This document shows positions 1 to 4,988 of a stretch of DNA of 7,231 nucleotides, in pieces (the first letter of the stretch is position 1; each line of letters opens with the position of its first letter). Both the position numbers and the translations under genes were made by a program. The notes below the pieces were generated by a model. That model did not search any database, was not told where the DNA came from, and worked only from the letters and a program-made list of their open reading frames with translations. The DNA is from Acidobacteriota bacterium (lineage in GTDB: Bacteria; Acidobacteriota; Blastocatellia; RBC074). Where the stretch lies: positions 1 to 7,231 of the forward strand of contig JABFSD010000693.1 of NCBI GenBank assembly GCA_013140935.1, in the 5' to 3' direction.

Positions 1-6
1 CCTTAC

Positions 7-117
7 TCAATAGGCGTGCATGTGCATCGCAAAATAAAACACGACGCCAAATAAGATCGCGCCGACGATGATCCACCAGTGAACCGCTCTGAAATGTTCG
101 CGCAACAAGTTCCTCAT
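7..117 (-). CDS. Small single-span membrane peptide, unknown function (36 aa)
   Basis: The reading frame encodes 36 residues with a TGA stop. The ATG at 117 follows an AGGAAGAAGAGG purine tract ending five bases upstream, which is a plausible ribosome-binding site. A TTG at 144 in the same frame is the only alternative start before an upstream stop. The peptide has a basic amphipathic N-terminus (MRNLLREHFRAVHWW), one hydrophobic helix at about residues 14-30 (IIVGAILFGVVFYFA) and a short HMHAY tail. This predicts an inner-membrane micropeptide with its N-terminus in the cytoplasm. I do not recognise a family. It is divergent from the traR/dksA-like gene, but I found no sigma-54 element facing it. 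The clear initiation region and coherent membrane topology support it; its short length is the main doubt. Confidence 0.6.
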   Translation of the reverse strand: MRNLLREHFRAVHWWIIVGAILFGVVFYFAMHMHAY

Positions 118-222
118 AACCGCCTCTTCTTCCTTTCTGCTCAACGTGGATTTTTACGCGGCAATTTGTGAACAGCATTTGTCGTGCCACGAAAGGCGGC
201 GGGAGTGGCCGGAGGGTTTACT

Positions 223-238
223 TTCGCAAAACTACGCA
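223..238 (+). promoter_or_regulatory. Putative enhancer-binding-protein site A
   Basis: The sequence TTCGCAAAACTACGCA matches 14 of 16 positions of the best copy of the shared motif at 2500-2515. Its centre lies about 107 bases upstream of the predicted traR/dksA start of transcription, a normal distance for a sigma-54 activator. The protein that would bind is unknown. Confidence 0.5.
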
Positions 239-242
239 ACAG

Positions 243-258
243 TGCGACTTTCTGCGCA
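243..258 (+). promoter_or_regulatory. Putative enhancer-binding-protein site A' (degenerate core)
   Basis: The sequence TGCGACTTTCTGCGCA keeps the perfect TGCG-N8-CGCA outer dyad, but its core diverges (11 of 16 matches on the minus strand). Its centre is 20 bp from site A and 22 bp from site B, so all three would face the same side of the helix. Confidence 0.4.
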
Positions 259-264
259 GACCGC

Positions 265-280
265 AGCGTAGTTCCGCGCA
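265..280 (-). promoter_or_regulatory. Putative enhancer-binding-protein site B
   Basis: On the minus strand this reads TGCGCGGAACTACGCT, matching 14 of 16 positions of the copy at 2500-2515. It lies 31 bp upstream of the -24 GG of the sigma-54-type promoter at 311-326. Confidence 0.5.
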
Positions 281-310
281 CTTGCTTACCTCATTAGCTC
301 TGAATGCTTG

Positions 311-326
311 CGGCATTGCATTTGCG
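311..326 (+). promoter_or_regulatory. Sigma-54-type (-24/-12) promoter for traR/dksA-like gene
   Basis: The element CGGCATTGCATTTGCG has GG at 312-313 and GC at 324-325, giving the obligatory GG-N10-GC spacing, with the typical GGCA and TTGC cores. Predicted transcription begins near 337, leaving a leader of about 70 bases before the ATG at 409. Three upstream dyad sites support activator-dependent use. Confidence 0.65.
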
Positions 327-408
327 CTGAAGCAAGGACGAGAGCAGTGAGCTACTTTCAGCGGCGCTTGAGTTTCACCGTGCGCGGTAATCTGACAGAT
401 GAGGTTTT

Positions 409-741
409 ATGGATAAGCAAATCATTCGACAACAACTCACGACGCGCTACGACGAGATACGCGAACGCTTAACACGCATCAGCCTCGACGCGCGACGTGC
501 CAGTGAACCGCTCGACGCCGATTTCGCCGAACAAGCCGTCGAACGCGAAAACGACGAAGTACTCGCGGCGCTCGACGATTCGATTCGCGCCGAGATGGCG
601 CACATCGAAATGTCATTGGCGCGCCTGGAACAAGGCGATTACGGCGTATGTGAAACATGCGGCAAACCGATTGCGCCCAAACGACTCGAAGCCTTGCCTT
701 ACGCCACGCGCTGTGTGGCGTGCGAAGCAGGCATTCCTTAA
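409..741 (+). CDS. TraR/DksA-family C4 zinc-finger protein
   Basis: This 110-residue protein has the TraR/DksA layout. A charged, probably coiled-coil N-terminal part (about residues 1-75) has an acidic stretch around D36-D38 at its centre. It is followed by a C4 zinc finger with C81, C84, C102 and C105 (CETC and CVAC, 17 residues between pairs), including the family-typical GxYGxCxxCGxxI and RLxxLPxxxxCxxC pattern. Family members bind in the RNA polymerase secondary channel and adjust initiation, often with ppGpp; cytoplasmic action is expected. It is shorter than E. coli DksA (151 aa), so it is a DksA-like or TraR-like paralogue. GAGG at 401-404 precedes the ATG by four bases. A sigma-54-type promoter lies upstream, and the ywiC-like gene begins seven bases after the stop, suggesting co-transcription. 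Confidence 0.9.
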   Translation: MDKQIIRQQLTTRYDEIRERLTRISLDARRASEPLDADFAEQAVERENDEVLAALDDSIRAEMAHIEMSLARLEQGDYGVCETCGKPIAPKRLEALPYATRCVACEAGIP

Positions 742-748
742 ATGTTTT

Positions 749-1537
749 ATGAGCATCCGCAAGCAACTGAACCTGCCGAAAGAACACGGCGCGTGGGCAA
801 TGTTGTATGTGCCTTTCGTCTTAGGCGTCTTGGTCGCCAGTCGCCTCAACCTGCCCGTTGCGTTGTTGCTCGTAACCGTCACCGCGCTTTTCATTTCGCG
901 CGAATCGCTGTTGATCTGGTGGCGCGCGCGACAGCGCGGACGTTCAGCGCCCGCAGCGGCACGCTTGCTATTGATCTATTTCGCTGTCGCTTGCGCTTGT
1001 GGTTTGACGTTGTTGTTCGGCTATCGGCTGTGGTGGCTCGCGCCGTTGGGCTTGTTCGGATTGGGCTTGCTGACGATCAATGGCAAGCAAGGCGCGCAAT
1101 TGGTTGATCGTTCGTGGCAAAGCGAAATGCTGGCAATCATCGGACTGACGCTGACCGCACCGGCAGCCTATTACGCGGCCAGCGGCTTGTGGAACGCGCA
1201 GGCGATTTGGCTCTGGGTGTTGGCAGCGGTGTATTTCATCAGCAGCGTCTTTCACATCAAATATCGCGTCGCCGCACTACATCCGAGCCGACAAGCCGCT
1301 GCACAAGTCGCCGAACGCCATTGCCTGACCTATCATTCGTTTCTCTTGAGCGCGTTGTTATTGCTCTGGCTCACCGGCAGCTTGCCGGTGTTTGCGCTCA
1401 TCGCCTTTGCCCCAGCCATCGCGCGGGCTTTTTGGAACCTGTTCAAACCCGCTCAGCCAATCAACCTGACCCGCGCTGGTGTATTCGAGATCGTTTACTC
1501 GCTGGTGTTTCTCGTCTTCATTGCGCTGGCGTTCTGA
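749..1537 (+). CDS. ywiC: YwiC-like integral membrane protein
   Basis: The product is 262 residues with the diagnostic N-terminal PKEHGAW motif (residues 10-16) of the YwiC-like family, followed by about eight or nine hydrophobic helices spread over residues 18-262. The family's biochemical role is not established; in Bacillus subtilis ywiC lies near the nitrate-respiration fnr/nar region. The ATG at 749 is chosen because it places KEHGAW at the normal distance from the N-terminus. The same frame stays open upstream to 497, but that stretch is only the shadow of the zinc-finger gene. The local Shine-Dalgarno sequence is weak, so translational coupling to the preceding gene (stop at 741) is likely. 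The last 20 bases overlap the convergent usp1 3' end. Confidence 0.85.
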   Translation: MSIRKQLNLPKEHGAWAMLYVPFVLGVLVASRLNLPVALLLVTVTALFISRESLLIWWRARQRGRSAPAAARLLLIYFAVACACGLTLLFGYRLWWLAPLGLFGLGLLTINGKQGAQLVDRSWQSEMLAIIGLTLTAPAAYYAASGLWNAQAIWLWVLAAVYFISSVFHIKYRVAALHPSRQAAAQVAERHCLTYHSFLLSALLLLWLTGSLPVFALIAFAPAIARAFWNLFKPAQPINLTRAGVFEIVYSLVFLVFIALAF

Positions 1538-2405
1538 CGACTTCGACTACGCAATCGGCGCGCGCCGCTACGCCGCCTGAGATGCTGCCGATCAGAAAGC
1601 GTTCCAAACGCCCTGCGCCGTGCGCGCCGACGAAAATCACATCGGCTTGCCAGGCTTCGGCTTCGGCACAGAGCAATTTTTTCGGTTCTTCTTCTTTCAT
1701 TACGGCGGCGGCGAATACACCCGTTGCGCACAATTGCGCTACGCCCTCATCTATCATTTCTTTGACGCGCGCCGATTCACGCGCGAACCATCCGTCCAAT
1801 TCGACCGCCATCTCGCCTGAAACGGCGTAAGGCATTTTGGCAAAGCCATTCACCAACCGCACCTGACTGCCGGTCGGCCAACAACGCACAGCGACCGCGT
1901 TGATAGCGGCTTGCGCGTCGGGCGAACCATCTACGCCAACGATGATGCGCACGGGATCGGTCGCGGCTTTGATGGGCGCACCTTCGCGCAAGCGGCCAAT
2001 GCGTACCGAGCAATGCGCTTCGTGCAAAACCTTTTGCGAGACGCTGCCGAAAAAGAAACGCCCCAACGCCGAGCGTCCGTGCGAACCGACGGCGATCAAA
2101 TCGGGCTTCCATACATCGGCCTTTTTGAGCAATACGCTCGCGGGCGAACCGTCGTCGGTTTGCGCTTGTATGTCCCAATCAGGAAATTCAATTTCCAGCA
2201 TCGCTTTCGCACGGCGTGCCAACGCGAGGTTTTCCTGTTCGCGCGTAATGCCTTGCGTGAGTTCAAGCGCGGCGGGCGGAGGCAACCAGGTTTCAGTCAC
2301 GGCTTCGACAATCACATCGGCTTGATGCGGCAAGCCCGCACGCCGCAAATCAAGCAGCGCCTCGTTGGCACATTCAGAACCATCGTAACCAATCAGGATT
2401 TTCAT
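1518..2405 (-). CDS. Tandem-domain universal stress protein (Usp1)
   Basis: This 295-residue protein carries two UspA folds: domain 1 at about 1-140 and domain 2 at about 152-292. Each domain starts with a beta strand and a conserved aspartate ([11 protein letters not shown]8; IIVGVDGS, D159). Each has an intact ATP-binding G-2x-G-9x-G-S motif (GSHG at 107-110 with G120-S121; GAHG at 260-263 with G273-S274). Nucleotide-binding Usp proteins act in the cytoplasm during starvation, oxygen limitation and other stress; the target here is unknown. The ATG at 2405 is chosen because AAAGGAA at 2411-2417 precedes it by five bases and MKILIGYDG is the canonical N-terminus. An upstream in-frame TTG (2516) would run through the promoter and activator site. 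A sigma-54-type promoter lies at 2465-2480. The gene is paralogous to the one at 4989-5900. Confidence 0.93.
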   Translation of the reverse strand: MKILIGYDGSECANEALLDLRRAGLPHQADVIVEAVTETWLPPPAALELTQGITREQENLALARRAKAMLEIEFPDWDIQAQTDDGSPASVLLKKADVWKPDLIAVGSHGRSALGRFFFGSVSQKVLHEAHCSVRIGRLREGAPIKAATDPVRIIVGVDGSPDAQAAINAVAVRCWPTGSQVRLVNGFAKMPYAVSGEMAVELDGWFARESARVKEMIDEGVAQLCATGVFAAAVMKEEEPKKLLCAEAEAWQADVIFVGAHGAGRLERFLIGSISGGVAARADCVVEVVRTPAQ

Positions 2406-2464
2406 AGGTGTTCCTTTCATCAGCGAAATCATCAACGGAATCAGGCCGCCGATGAAAGAAACAG

Positions 2465-2480
2465 AGCAAGTGGCATACCG
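2465..2480 (-). promoter_or_regulatory. Sigma-54-type (-24/-12) promoter for usp1
   Basis: The minus strand reads CGGTATGCCACTTGCT, with GG at 2479-2478 and GC at 2467-2466 in exact GG-N10-GC spacing and a full TTGCT -12 box. Transcription is predicted near 2454, about 50 bases before the usp1 ATG. It is back to back with the plus-strand element at 2524-2539. Confidence 0.65.
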
Positions 2481-2499
2481 GCTTTCTAACGCAACGAAC

Positions 2500-2515
2500 T
2501 GCGCGAAACTACGCA
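2500..2515 (+). promoter_or_regulatory. Putative enhancer-binding-protein site C, shared by divergent promoters
   Basis: The sequence TGCGCGAAACTACGCA is the best copy of the shared motif and keeps the TGCG-N8-CGCA dyad. It sits between the usp1 promoter (20 bp from its -24 GG) and the DUF883-like promoter (9 bp from its -24 GG), so one bound protein could serve both directions. Confidence 0.55.
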
Positions 2516-2523
2516 ATGTTTAA

Positions 2524-2539
2524 CGGCATTGCGTTTGCA
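2524..2539 (+). promoter_or_regulatory. Sigma-54-type (-24/-12) promoter for DUF883-like gene
   Basis: CGGCATTGCGTTTGCA has GG at 2525-2526 and GC at 2537-2538, with exact N10 spacing. It differs from the traR/dksA promoter at 311-326 at only two of 16 positions. Predicted transcription starts near 2550, about 48 bases before the ATG at 2598. Confidence 0.65.
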
Positions 2540-2597
2540 GTTCTCACCAACGAAGTTGGCGTAAGGGAAATTTCAACGAATTCAAGAAGGAGTTTTT

Positions 2598-2912
2598 ATG
2601 ACCGTCACAACCCCGACCGTAGAAGAAAAGACCATTTTGCAAAAAGCCTTTCACGCAGGCAGCCAGCTTGCCACCATCGGCTGGGAAGCCGGGCAAATCA
2701 AAGAGCAAGTCGAACACGCCGTAGACGACGGCATCCGCGCCGCCAAACGCGCCGCGAAAAACGGACGCCACGCCGCCGTAGACTTGCTGGATGAAACCGC
2801 CTATCGCATCAAACACGATCCGTTGCGTTCCGTCGCCCTCGGCTTCGGTGCAGGCATCGGACTCGGTGCGATGCTGGGCTGGCTGGTCACACGCAATGAA
2901 CGCAACACCTAA
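2598..2912 (+). CDS. ElaB/YqjD/DUF883-like membrane-anchored protein
   Basis: This 104-residue protein has a charged, alanine-rich helical region (about residues 8-80, likely coiled coil). A C-terminal segment follows at about 82-98: HDPLRSVALGFGAGIGLGAM, then LGWLV and a basic end. This matches the DUF883 plan of a cytoplasmic helix tethered by one C-terminal glycine-rich membrane span. E. coli relatives ElaB and YqjD are stationary-phase inner-membrane proteins, and YqjD associates with ribosomes; whether that holds here is inference. The start is supported by AGGAG at 2588-2592, five thymines before the ATG. The gene has its own sigma-54-type promoter divergent from usp1 and is followed by a hairpin at 2918-2952. 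The assignment rests on architecture, so distant membership is possible. Confidence 0.75.
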   Translation: MTVTTPTVEEKTILQKAFHAGSQLATIGWEAGQIKEQVEHAVDDGIRAAKRAAKNGRHAAVDLLDETAYRIKHDPLRSVALGFGAGIGLGAMLGWLVTRNERNT

Positions 2913-2917
2913 ACGGC

Positions 2918-2952
2918 AGTTGTAGGGAAGGTTCCCAACCTGCTCCACAACT
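2918..2952. repeat. Imperfect palindromic hairpin downstream of the DUF883-like gene
   Basis: Arms 2918-2933 and 2937-2952 pair at 13 of 16 positions plus one G-U, around a CCC loop. No strong T-tract follows, so it could be a weak terminator, an mRNA 3' stabiliser or a REP-like intergenic repeat. It lies five bases after the stop of the upstream gene. Confidence 0.45.
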
Positions 2953-3005
2953 CCGAGTCGCGTTAGGCGACAAACGGTCAACACGACAACTTGAGAGAGT
3001 AAAGA

Positions 3006-3518
3006 ATGGCCGAAGGTGATTTATTACCAGCACGAGTCTTACTCAGAAATGGTGCGCTTTTGATTATTCCTCCGATGATCATCTCATTCGGACTTTGGGG
3101 AGCCTTGCCTGCTGCCTATAGCCCCGACCTGTTCTGGAAAGACATACCTACTTGGTTAGTTCTACCCGAAAATATATTTCGTCTTTTGGTTTTCAGCCTT
3201 CCAGGAATCTTGTATTTCGGGAAAAAAGAAATGGGTCAATCGTTGGGCTGGTATTTATATTTCGGGGGATTACTGTTTTATCTGGCGAGTTATTTGGCGC
3301 AAATCGTTTTTCCCGCCAGTGTATGGAGCCGAAGCGCAATTGGTTTTACCGCGCCAGCTTGGTCAACTCTATTTTGGCTGGCAGGCATTGGATTAGTATG
3401 TGCGCGGAGTTGGCTCCCGATTCCTTGGCATCGCGCGATTTATTTATGGAGTGCCTTCCTCTTTCTGATATTTCACCTCGGGCATACCGGCTTGGTTTAT
3501 TGCAACTTGACTCGTTGA
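3006..3518 (+). CDS. Polytopic membrane protein of unknown family (170 aa)
   Basis: The protein has five predicted hydrophobic spans at about residues 17-38, 56-72, 79-101, 115-132 and 141-165, with short loops containing many tryptophans and prolines (for example FGLWGALPAAYSPDLFW and WLPIPWHRAIY). I recognise no catalytic motif or family. The ATG at 3006 has only a weak GAGAG tract before it, and I found no sigma-54 element, so expression may depend on readthrough from the DUF883-like gene. Codon usage is visibly more AT-rich than in the flanking genes (many TTA, ATT and TAT codons), which hints at separate ancestry or weak selection. It converges with the ATPase relic. That it is a real gene is likely, because the hydrophobic pattern is regular over the full length. 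Confidence 0.6.
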   Translation: MAEGDLLPARVLLRNGALLIIPPMIISFGLWGALPAAYSPDLFWKDIPTWLVLPENIFRLLVFSLPGILYFGKKEMGQSLGWYLYFGGLLFYLASYLAQIVFPASVWSRSAIGFTAPAWSTLFWLAGIGLVCARSWLPIPWHRAIYLWSAFLFLIFHLGHTGLVYCNLTR

Positions 3519-3535
3519 TTTTCATTGCAAAAGCA

Positions 3536-3548
3536 GCCGTTTAACGGC
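3536..3548 (-). terminator. Possible terminator after the ATPase relic
   Basis: GCCGTTTAACGGC is a short perfect palindrome (five-base-pair stem, three-base loop) just beyond the relic's stop. On the minus strand it is followed shortly by TGCTTTT, giving a small T-run. The stem is short, so this is tentative. Confidence 0.35.
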
Positions 3549-3551
3549 GTG

Positions 3552-4175
3552 TTACTGCATCCGGTATACGATCTTTTTCGTCCATTCCGAAGCCAGCAAA
3601 TACAACAACGTAATCACGCCCAACACGAGCCAATACACTGGCGGCAGCGGCACGAAGCCCAACAATTCGCTGCCCGGCAGATAAGGCAACGCCACCGTTA
3701 CCGCCAACACCACCACCGTAGCCCAAAACAAAGGCCTTCCCATTTTGCTTTTATGCAATGGTCGCCGCGTGCGAATCACCGCGACGATCAACAACTCGGT
3801 GAGCAGCGATTCCAGAAACCACGCCGTTTGAAATTGCACAGGCGTAGCCCGCAACAAATAAAGCAACGCGGCGAAGGTCATGAAATCAAACACCGAACTG
3901 ATGAAGCCGAACGCCAGCATGAATTTGCGAATGAAATGTATGTCCCAACGACGCGGGCGTTCGATCCATTCGTCGTCAACCGTGTCAGTGGCAATCGCCA
4001 TCGCGGGAAAGTCTGACAGAAAGTTGTTGAGCAAAACCTGTTTGGGCAAGAGCGGCAGGAAGGGCAAGAACAACGCCGCGCCTGCCATGCTGAACATATT
4101 TCCGAAATTCGCGCTCGTCGTCATAAAGACATACTTCAACGTATTGGCAAACGTGCGACGGCCTTCGCGAATGAC
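3552..4175 (-). pseudogene. C-terminal relic of an MgtA/MgtB-type Mg-translocating P-type ATPase
   Basis: The frame encodes about 208 residues matching the C-terminal quarter of P3-type magnesium ATPases. It begins VIREGRRTFANTLKYVFMTT, continues with SANFGN, the M5-M6 region with NNFLSDFPAMAIATDTVDD, the PRRWD loop, and further spans ending near a basic C-terminus. Intact relatives are roughly 850-900 residues. The actuator, nucleotide-binding and DKTGT phosphorylation parts are all absent, so it cannot pump ions. Homology continues upstream of the TTG at 4139 to 4175 and then meets an in-frame TAA at 4176-4178. The remaining 83 bases before the toxin gene show no ATPase sequence in any frame I read. 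This is a 5' deletion or rearrangement, not a single frameshift. The retained part has no internal stop, suggesting a recent event. Confidence 0.85.
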
Positions 4176-4199
4176 TTATTGAGCGGCGCTAAATGGTGA

Positions 4200-4225
4200 C
4201 AATGCGGCAAACGATAATCGCATTG
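4200..4225. promoter_or_regulatory. Inverted repeat, possible operator of the toxin-antitoxin pair
   Basis: Arms CAATGCG (4200-4206) and CGCATTG (4219-4225) are perfect seven-base inverted copies separated by 12 bases. The right arm overlaps the candidate -35 box, a position suited to autorepression by a ribbon-helix-helix antitoxin. Binding is inferred. Confidence 0.4.
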
Positions 4226-4251
4226 CTGGCCTGACGCTTCTTCACTACAAT
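4223..4251 (+). promoter_or_regulatory. Candidate housekeeping promoter for the toxin-antitoxin pair
   Basis: TTGCTG (4223-4228) and TACAAT (4246-4251) are separated by exactly 17 bases. Transcription would start near 4258, almost at the toxin ATG (4262). The absence of any Shine-Dalgarno sequence before the toxin fits a leaderless message. The -35 match is only partial. Confidence 0.4.
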
Positions 4252-4261
4252 TCGCGCCCGT

Positions 4262-4684
4262 ATGTTTCGCCTTGTCATTGATACCAGCGTAATCATCGCG
4301 GCGCTGCTTTCACAGCGCGGTGCGTCTTACCGTTTGGTGATGATGATTGACAAAGGATTGTGGCAAACCTGCCTGTCAGTTCCGTTGCTGATGGAATATG
4401 AGTCAGTCGCCAAACGTCCCGAAGTCGGCATTACGTTGAGCCACGCGGATATTGATGTTGTTCTCGATTACGTTTGCGACTGGACGGAGCATCGGCAAAT
4501 CTATTTTCTCTGGCGTCCGCTGTTGCCTGACCCAGGTGACGATTGCGTGCTGGAAGTCGCTGTCGAAGCGCAATGCGATTTCATCATCTCGTATAATAAG
4601 CGTGACTTGGTTGGGGCGGAGCGTTTTGGCATTGCGGTCGTTACGCCGCCGGAATTCTTGAGCGTATTGGAGCAAAGCAAATGA
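4262..4684 (+). CDS. PIN-domain toxin (putative endoribonuclease)
   Basis: This 140-residue protein is a full-length PIN domain of the PIN-family toxin group (COG1569-like). It opens with LVIDTSVIIAAL (D7). E45 follows in LLMEYESV, then an acidic cluster in LPDPGDDCVLEVA (D93/D94), then CDFIISYNKRDL with D115. These four acidic positions form the expected Mg-dependent nuclease site, so the toxin looks intact. PIN toxins cleave RNA when released from their antitoxin. The stop overlaps the next gene's ATG by four bases (ATGA), so translation is probably coupled. The toxin-first order is less usual than antitoxin-first. No Shine-Dalgarno sequence precedes the ATG. It sits directly at the breakpoint of the ATPase relic. 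Confidence 0.88.
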   Translation: MFRLVIDTSVIIAALLSQRGASYRLVMMIDKGLWQTCLSVPLLMEYESVAKRPEVGITLSHADIDVVLDYVCDWTEHRQIYFLWRPLLPDPGDDCVLEVAVEAQCDFIISYNKRDLVGAERFGIAVVTPPEFLSVLEQSK

Positions 4685-4920
4685 CGAACTTAACTGTGAC
4701 CGTGCCGGATTCAATTTATCAGCAAGTTGCCACGCTGGCGCATAAAGACCAGGTGACGCTTGACCAATTCGTTTCTACCGCGTTGGCTGAAAAGGTCTCG
4801 GCGCTGATGACCGAAGATTATTTAGCGAAGCGCGCCGCACGCGCCGACCGCCAGAAGTTTTTAGCGGTAATGGCGAAAGTACCGGATGTCGAGCCGGAAG
4901 AATTTGATCGGTTAAAGTAA
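4681..4920 (+). CDS. Ribbon-helix-helix-like antitoxin partner of the PIN toxin
   Basis: The 79-residue product begins MTNLTVTVPDSIYQQVATLA, a short beta strand followed by helices (to about residue 43) typical of ribbon-helix-helix DNA-binding antitoxins. A charged tail (about 44-79; KRAARADRQKFLAVMAKVPD) would be free to wrap and inhibit the toxin. Its position, four-base overlap with the PIN gene and size support the antitoxin role. In such modules the antitoxin dimer usually binds operator repeats near the promoter, and the inverted repeat at 4200-4225 is a candidate. The exact antitoxin subfamily is not recognised. The pair is followed by a hairpin at 4938-4972 and converges on usp2. Confidence 0.8.
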   Translation: MTNLTVTVPDSIYQQVATLAHKDQVTLDQFVSTALAEKVSALMTEDYLAKRAARADRQKFLAVMAKVPDVEPEEFDRLK

Positions 4921-4937
4921 CGGCTTTCCCAATCTAA

Positions 4938-4972
4938 TCGGCTACCAATATTCTCATGCCATTGGCAGCCGA
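4938..4972. terminator. Hairpin between convergent antitoxin and usp2 genes
   Basis: Arms TCGGCTACCAAT (4938-4949) and ATTGGCAGCCGA (4961-4972) pair at 11 of 12 positions around an 11-base loop. Its position between two convergent 3' ends suggests a bidirectional terminator or insulator, although no long T-tract follows on either strand. Confidence 0.5.
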
Positions 4973-4988
4973 ATAAGACCTCAACCGC

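Larger units (their letters stand above)
118..408. other. Intergenic regulatory region upstream of the traR/dksA-like gene
   Basis: This 291-base stretch separates the minus-strand micropeptide from the plus-strand zinc-finger gene. It holds three dyad motifs (223-238, 243-258, 265-280) followed by a sigma-54-type promoter (311-326) and roughly 70 bases of untranslated leader. A 60-codon frame inside it (168-350) lacks a convincing ribosome-binding site, has an unremarkable arginine/serine-rich composition and covers the motif array, so I treat it as non-coding. Confidence 0.6.

Noticed and set aside
168..350. 60-codon plus-strand frame in the first intergenic region
   Set aside because: It has no ribosome-binding site and no recognisable domain, and it overlaps the motif array and sigma-54-type promoter; better explained as regulatory DNA.
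497..748. N-terminal extension of the YwiC-like protein
   Set aside because: This stretch is the +1 frame of the zinc-finger gene, with no membrane-protein character; the family motif KEHGAW sits correctly with the start at 749.
2406..2516. N-terminal extension of usp1 to an upstream TTG
   Set aside because: It would place the promoter and activator site inside the coding sequence and precede the canonical MKILIGYDG start, which has its own ribosome-binding site.
3541..4139. Functional short P-ATPase-like membrane protein starting at TTG 4139
   Set aside because: Homology continues upstream of that TTG to 4175, there is no ribosome-binding site, and all catalytic domains are missing; a relic is the simpler reading.
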